A stretch of 9,460 nucleotides of DNA from Saliniplasma sp046497075. GTDB taxonomy: Archaea; Thermoplasmatota; Thermoplasmata; Halarchaeoplasmatales; Halarchaeoplasmataceae. The notes below the pieces were generated by a model, which saw only the letters and a list, made by a program, of their open reading frames with translations, was not told where the DNA came from and did no database searches. Both the position numbers and the translations under genes were made by a program. The stretch is taken from assembly GCA_046497075.1 (NCBI GenBank), contig JAWOGF010000022.1, forward strand, positions 1 through 9,460, written 5' to 3'. Positions within the stretch are counted from its first letter, which is position 1; every line of letters starts with the position of its first letter. Below, one piece after another: positions 6,552 to 9,460 of the stretch.

Positions 6552-7436
6552 GTGAAACAGATCGACAAGCAGACCAAATTCATCCTGGCCGTCTCTTTGG
6601 TGTTACTGGCTTCATGGGTTATAGGAAGTATGATACATGCTGTACCAGACATAACTACGGAAGAAGAAGATTTGATCGCTAAACCGGGTGAAGAACCTGT
6701 CGAAATGGACCTATATGATGAAGGATATTTTTCACTCTTTTTGAATACCTTGTTCGCATTGGTAATCGGTATCTTATCCGGATCTATCATGAGTTTCCTC
6801 GTTGTTAAAGATAGAGACCTTTTAGGCCAAATTTTCACGATAGTTGTGATAGCACTTGGTCTTTCAATATTTATATATGTCGATATGGATCTAAAAATTT
6901 CTTCATTATTCAGAGGAAGACATTATGATTTGAATTGGCTGGACCTGGGTTCTTTGAGCGTTAGAGGAGTGACTATAGGGATCATATCTCTGCTATCTAT
7001 TGTTCTTTTTATATTGATGGTGATTTCTATAAATACGTTTTTTAGATCTCCTACACGTATGAAAAAATACCAAGAGATCGAGGTGGATATTGAAGAGGAT
7101 AAAAAAGAGGTCGCTGAGGAGATATCTAGGACCGTGGACAGGGCGGTGGAAGAGCTGAGTAGGGGAGATGATATTAGGGAGGTCATAATCAGTGTCTATC
7201 AGGATGTTTGTACTTTATTAGAGGAAAGCGGTGTTTCAAACGAGGATACGATCACACCTAGAGAATTCAAAAGAAAGGCGTCAAGGTCATTGGATATAGA
7301 TGAAGATGTGATCAAGGATATAACGAAAACATTTGAAGAAGCAAGATACAGTATACACCGCTTGGAAGAAGGAGATAGAGAACGGATACTCAATGAGTTC
7401 AAAAAATTGAAAAAGGAAGTCGAGGTAATGTTTTAA
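6552..7436 (+). CDS. membrane protein with C-terminal DUF4129-like domain (paralogue A)
   Basis: A 294-aa protein with four membrane helices (about 9-28, 59-84, 92-111 and 138-161) and a cytoplasmic helical C-terminal domain (about 185-290) resembling DUF4129. That domain has the pattern VISVYQDVCTLLEESGVSN, then ITPREF, then FEEARYSIH. DUF4129 proteins commonly accompany MoxR ATPases and DUF58 proteins, as here. The loop between helices 1 and 2 is acidic (EEED...PGEEPVEMD) and probably outside the cell. The start is GTG at 6552, chosen because it gives a full first helix and sits about 28 bases from a TATA box. It is a clear paralogue of the next gene, in the same order and orientation. The specific role is unknown. 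Confidence 0.82.
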   Translation: MKQIDKQTKFILAVSLVLLASWVIGSMIHAVPDITTEEEDLIAKPGEEPVEMDLYDEGYFSLFLNTLFALVIGILSGSIMSFLVVKDRDLLGQIFTIVVIALGLSIFIYVDMDLKISSLFRGRHYDLNWLDLGSLSVRGVTIGIISLLSIVLFILMVISINTFFRSPTRMKKYQEIEVDIEEDKKEVAEEISRTVDRAVEELSRGDDIREVIISVYQDVCTLLEESGVSNEDTITPREFKRKASRSLDIDEDVIKDITKTFEEARYSIHRLEEGDRERILNEFKKLKKEVEVMF

Positions 7437-7470
7437 ATGATATTTTCCCCCAGAAGATTTTTAAATTATG

Positions 7471-7480
7471 TGTATATTTA
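7471..7480 (+). promoter_or_regulatory. TATA box of the 7503 gene
   Basis: TGTATATTTA is centred about 27 bases upstream of the in-frame CTG at 7503, the same spacing seen at the other leaderless genes. The second DUF4129 gene therefore appears to have its own promoter in the 66-base gap after paralogue A. Confidence 0.55.
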
Positions 7481-7502
7481 GCATAATCGACAGGTGTGAC
7501 CT

Positions 7503-8402
7503 CTGAAAAGGCAAACAATACTGGCCATCGCGATTGTGATCGTATTTATAGGCTCTTGGTTGATAGGTAACGTACTGTATATACTGCCGAGAGCAACCGA
7601 GGCTGACGAGGCTAAGGAGGCTGAAATCGATGAGGAGACTGGAGCTGGCGTAGAGCCCCTTAATTATGATGGTGCAGAGATATTGTGGTATGGCCTTGTT
7701 TCAATAATCTTGGGTTTAACTTCTATTGCAGTTGCGGTCCTTTTTTATTTCAGATCTAAAAGGAATATGAAGACACAGATAACGTCAGCTTTATCGATAA
7801 TAGTGATAATAGTATGCTTGCTCGTTTTCAATTTAGGGGTGAGATCGATCCTTCCAGATGGAGCACAAGAGACTTTTGAAAGAACTGGAGGGTTTGGAGA
7901 TGGTGTATCTATCGGTGTTGGAGAGCGAGTCTCCCAGTTTACTCCTGAAAACATGGGGATATTCATATTAGTCCTTCTATTCAGTTCTGTCCTTTTCATA
8001 TTAGCGGTAGTTAAAGTTAAGGATTATCTGTCTACCGAGGATCGTGAGGTTGTCTATGATGATTTTGAAGACGATCTTTCATCAACCGTCGATGAAGCTA
8101 TAAAAAGCCTTTACAAAGGTAAAGATGTCCATTCTACAGTGATAAGATGCTATCAAAATATGTGTGATATCCTTGAAGACCAGGGCGTTTCGAATGATGC
8201 ATGTATCACACCTAGGGAACTGCAGTTGAAAACCATTGCGGAGCTTGAAATATCTGAAGAGTCCATATCAAATCTGACGAATCTTTTTGAAAAGGGTAGA
8301 TACAGTGTTCATAAGATGGATGGAACGGATAGAAATAAAGCCTTAAAAAATCTTAGGAAGTTGAAGGAGCAAATCCAGCAGGGAGGGAGTGCTAGTGAGT
8401 GA
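7503..8402 (+). CDS. membrane protein with C-terminal DUF4129-like domain (paralogue B), probable CTG start
   Basis: A 299-aa tandem paralogue of the preceding gene. Helices lie at about 5-27, 61-82, 94-112 and 151-171, with an acidic outside loop after helix 1 (ATEADEAKEAEIDEE) and a glycine-rich loop before helix 4. The DUF4129-like domain (about 193-290) matches paralogue A: RCYQNMCDILEDQGVSN, CITPREL, FEKGRYSVH. The first ATG/GTG/TTG start in the window's frame is GTG 7536, but that removes 11 residues and part of helix 1. An in-frame stop at 7497-7499 leaves only CTG 7503 to restore the paralogue-like N-terminus (KRQTILAIA... against KQTKFILAV... in A). The TATA box is about 27 bases upstream of that CTG. 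Its 3' end overlaps the next gene by 8 bases. Confidence 0.8.
   Translation: MKRQTILAIAIVIVFIGSWLIGNVLYILPRATEADEAKEAEIDEETGAGVEPLNYDGAEILWYGLVSIILGLTSIAVAVLFYFRSKRNMKTQITSALSIIVIIVCLLVFNLGVRSILPDGAQETFERTGGFGDGVSIGVGERVSQFTPENMGIFILVLLFSSVLFILAVVKVKDYLSTEDREVVYDDFEDDLSSTVDEAIKSLYKGKDVHSTVIRCYQNMCDILEDQGVSNDACITPRELQLKTIAELEISEESISNLTNLFEKGRYSVHKMDGTDRNKALKNLRKLKEQIQQGGSASE
8382..8386 (+). promoter_or_regulatory. Shine-Dalgarno selecting GTG 8395
   Basis: GGAGG ends 8 bases before GTG 8395 but only 2 bases before the upstream in-frame GTG 8389. The spacing therefore favours 8395 as the real start. It lies inside the coding sequence of paralogue B. Confidence 0.6.
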
Positions 8403-8964
8403 ATATGGAAGGAAAGTTATAGAAAAATGGGAGATATTTGTGATATCCTTATTGATCATATTGATGATCGCGCTGGGTAATCCTCTTAAATGGGTGGTCA
8501 GCCTGATAATATTAGGATGGTTTGGCTTGAACATGATTAACCATATCTACAATAAAACGGATGACATGGAGCTGTGGAAACGAGAGAATGAATTAGATGA
8601 GATAGTACATCTACATATATCCAGGCTCTCAGATATCACAGAAAAGGCATACGAAGGGAAAGAATTGAGTCGTGGACTATTGGAGGAGTATCTGATAGAC
8701 GAATTTATAAAAAAAATCAAAGATAAAAGAAATTTAACGAACTCTGAGGTAAAATACCTTCTCGATCACCCTACTGATTTAAAAAAAGTTATAGAGGACG
8801 ATGAACTCACAAATTTCGTATTGAAGGGTAAGAGTCTAAAAAAGGTGTTACAAAATGAGCCTGATGATGATTCGAAAGAGAAGTTCTTTGAAAGGAGAAA
8901 AATAGATAAAGCATATAAAAGAAAGATAGAGAGATTGGTAAAGAAAATGGAGGAATGGAATTGA
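8395..8964 (+). CDS. small two-helix membrane protein of the MoxR/DUF4129 cluster
   Basis: A 189-aa protein with two adjacent N-terminal membrane helices (about 12-29 and 31-48). A highly charged, mainly helical cytoplasmic region follows, ending in a lysine/glutamate-rich coiled-coil-like tail (from about 150, SKEKFFERRKIDKAYKRK). No enzymatic motif is visible and I cannot assign a family with confidence. Small two-helix proteins occur in comparable haloarchaeal MoxR-DUF58-DUF4129 clusters, so a structural or adaptor role in the same membrane complex is reasonable inference. GTG 8395 is preferred to GTG 8389 because of the GGAGG spacing. It overlaps paralogue B by 8 bases and its TGA overlaps the moxR TTG start (TTGA), indicating translational coupling in one operon. 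Confidence 0.78.
   Translation: MSEYGRKVIEKWEIFVISLLIILMIALGNPLKWVVSLIILGWFGLNMINHIYNKTDDMELWKRENELDEIVHLHISRLSDITEKAYEGKELSRGLLEEYLIDEFIKKIKDKRNLTNSEVKYLLDHPTDLKKVIEDDELTNFVLKGKSLKKVLQNEPDDDSKEKFFERRKIDKAYKRKIERLVKKMEEWN
8949..8953 (+). promoter_or_regulatory. Shine-Dalgarno selecting TTG 8961 of moxR
   Basis: GGAGG lies 7 bases before TTG 8961 and a single base before ATG 8955. As with the gene upstream, the spacing favours the later, non-ATG start, which overlaps the previous stop codon as TTGA. Confidence 0.55.
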
Positions 8965-9335
8965 AGATAGAAAAGATATCGGATATCGGAGAATCGTTGA
9001 TAGATGAGGTCGGCAGGGCGATAGTCGGCAAGAGGAGTGTGTTAGAGAAGACTTTCTTAGGGATATTGGCTAACGGTAATATCCTATTCGAGGACTTCCC
9101 GGGTTTAGCTAAAACACTGATGTCGAATTGTTTCGCAGACACACTGGGCTGCGATTTCAAGAGGATCCAGTTCACCCCGGACTTACTGCCGGCAGATATC
9201 ACAGGCTCGTCTATTTACGATAGGAACACAGGGGATTTCAAGATGAGGAAAGGTCCCATCTTCACGAACATACTTCTAGCCGACGAGGTCAACAGGGCAC
9301 CTCCCAAGACACAGGCAGCGTTGTTGGAAGCCATA
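8961..9335 (+). pseudogene. MoxR-type AAA+ ATPase, 5' portion, interrupted
   Basis: N-terminal part of a MoxR-family AAA+ ATPase, which acts as a chaperone-like motor with DUF58/von Willebrand-type partners. Seen are the N-terminal RAIVGKRSVLEK helix, Walker A in FEDFPGLAKTL (the PGLAKT variant is normal for MoxR), the family signature FKRIQFTPDLLPADITGSSIYD, GPIFTNILLADEVNRAPPKTQAALLEA with Walker B, then an abrupt loss of similarity. A complete MoxR is over 300 aa and continues from LLEA into M-E-E-x-Q-V. Here the frame instead reads ILHRKHNRSDYHYVNVRYT and stops at 9390-9392. No other frame of the remaining sequence restores MoxR, so this is not a simple frameshift. Sensor regions and the lid domain are missing. 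Start TTG 8961 is chosen from the Shine-Dalgarno; ATG 8955 is the alternative. Confidence 0.8.
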
Positions 9336-9365
9336 TTACACCGTAAACATAACAGGAGTGATTAT

Positions 9366-9394
9366 CACTATGTGAACGTTCGGTATACATAGTG
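9366..9394. repeat. perfect 8-bp inverted repeat with nested palindrome
   Basis: CACTATGT (9366-9373) pairs perfectly with ACATAGTG (9387-9394) around a 13-base loop. The loop contains the 8-base palindrome GAACGTTC (9374-9381), and GTATAC (9383-9388) overlaps the right arm. It lies just inside the proposed insertion junction and upstream of the 9414 ORF, so it could be a transposase-binding or subterminal hairpin or an operator. Confidence 0.6.
9382..9390 (+). promoter_or_regulatory. candidate TATA box for the 9414 ORF
   Basis: GGTATACAT is centred about 28 bases before the ATG at 9414, the leaderless spacing seen elsewhere in the window. It overlaps the right arm of the inverted repeat, so a protein bound there could control transcription. 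Confidence 0.35.
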
Positions 9395-9413
9395 TGTTGC
9401 CATACTAAATATT

Positions 9414-9460
9414 ATGAGCAAGGTTAGTTCCCTGAACAGTTCGATACAATTAACCAACGA
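9414..9460 (+). CDS. 5' end of an ORF cut by the window edge, possibly a transposase
   Basis: An ATG at 9414 opens a frame that stays open for the remaining 47 bases (MSKVSSLNSSIQLTN). Fifteen residues are too few for family assignment. Transposase is suggested by context only: the ORF begins inside foreign sequence that splits moxR, close to the junction, and has a plausible leaderless promoter. It could equally be an unrelated gene brought in by rearrangement. Confidence 0.4.
   Translation, partial: MSKVSSLNSSIQLTN

Larger units (their letters stand above)
9336..9460 (+). mobile_element. probable end of an insertion element within moxR
   Basis: From about 9334-9336 the sequence stops resembling moxR and contains an inverted repeat, a TATA-like box and the start of a new ORF. 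This is what the left end of an insertion sequence would look like. The exact junction, the terminal repeats and any target duplication cannot be defined because the other end lies beyond the window. A genomic deletion or an assembly join would also explain the break. Confidence 0.5.

Noticed and set aside
7438..7470. Alternative TATA (TTTTAAATTA, about 7458-7467) for paralogue B using GTG 7494
   Set aside because: GTG 7494 is followed immediately by an in-frame TGA, so it cannot start the protein. The TATA at 7471-7480 matches CTG 7503 better.
7536..8402. GTG 7536 as the start of paralogue B
   Set aside because: It truncates the first membrane helix relative to paralogue A and lies about 60 bases from the TATA box with no Shine-Dalgarno. 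CTG 7503 fits both lines of evidence better.
9336..9400. IS200/IS605-type left end with a TTAC target and hairpin
   Set aside because: TTAC at 9336-9339 and the hairpin at 9366-9394 are suggestive, but the hairpin is followed almost directly by an ORF start. No right end or guide pairing can be checked, so I left the element type open.
1..9460. CRISPR array, rRNA or replication-origin repeats
   Set aside because: No regularly spaced repeats, rRNA-like stretches or clustered origin-recognition-box-like motifs were seen anywhere in the window.

Overview
The window looks like a piece of a euryarchaeal chromosome. The evidence is an archaeal-type SepF, the small subunit of archaeal/eukaryotic primase (PriS), an archaeal mevalonate kinase, a tRNA-Gly without an encoded CCA, and TATA-like boxes about 26-28 bases upstream of most first-in-unit start codons (leaderless or near-leaderless transcripts). 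It is A+T-rich by eye. PriS lacks the cysteine-rich zinc knuckle of Thermococcales PriS, which from memory fits haloarchaeal/Thermoplasmata-type enzymes better. I cannot name the lineage more exactly.

Layout. Positions 2-75 (minus) are tRNA-Gly(TCC). sepF (256-636, plus) faces a minus-strand block of three separately promoted genes: mevalonate kinase (661-1602), the HtpX membrane metalloprotease (1642-2502) and a PAP2-superfamily integral membrane phosphatase/transferase (2557-3408). Divergent from these, priS (3515-4753, plus) is followed by an unrecognised four-helix membrane protein (4811-5650) with a strong Shine-Dalgarno, probably in the same transcript. A minus-strand radical SAM enzyme (5651-6460) ends base-to-base against that gene. 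These genes are housekeeping in character: cell division, isoprenoid lipid precursor synthesis, membrane proteostasis, lipid headgroup chemistry and replication priming.

The last third (6552 to the end) is an accessory membrane cluster. Two tandem paralogous membrane proteins with DUF4129-like cytoplasmic C-terminal domains (6552-7436 and 7503-8402) are followed by a small two-helix membrane protein (8395-8964) and a MoxR-type AAA+ ATPase. MoxR, DUF4129 and DUF58 proteins commonly occur together, and the set is thought to build or remodel cell-surface protein assemblies. The moxR reading frame is broken at about 9333, just after Walker B. It runs into unrelated sequence with a perfect 8-bp inverted repeat, a TATA-like box and the start of another ORF (9414 onward). 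The simplest reading is an insertion sequence in moxR whose body continues past the window.

Two initiation modes are visible. Promoter-proximal genes have a TATA box and essentially no leader. Internal genes have GGAGG 7-8 bases before the start, and this spacing argues for GTG and TTG starts over the longest-ORF choices. The second DUF4129 paralogue seems to start at a leaderless CTG. No CRISPR array, rRNA or origin was seen, and no gene-free stretch exceeds 300 bases.
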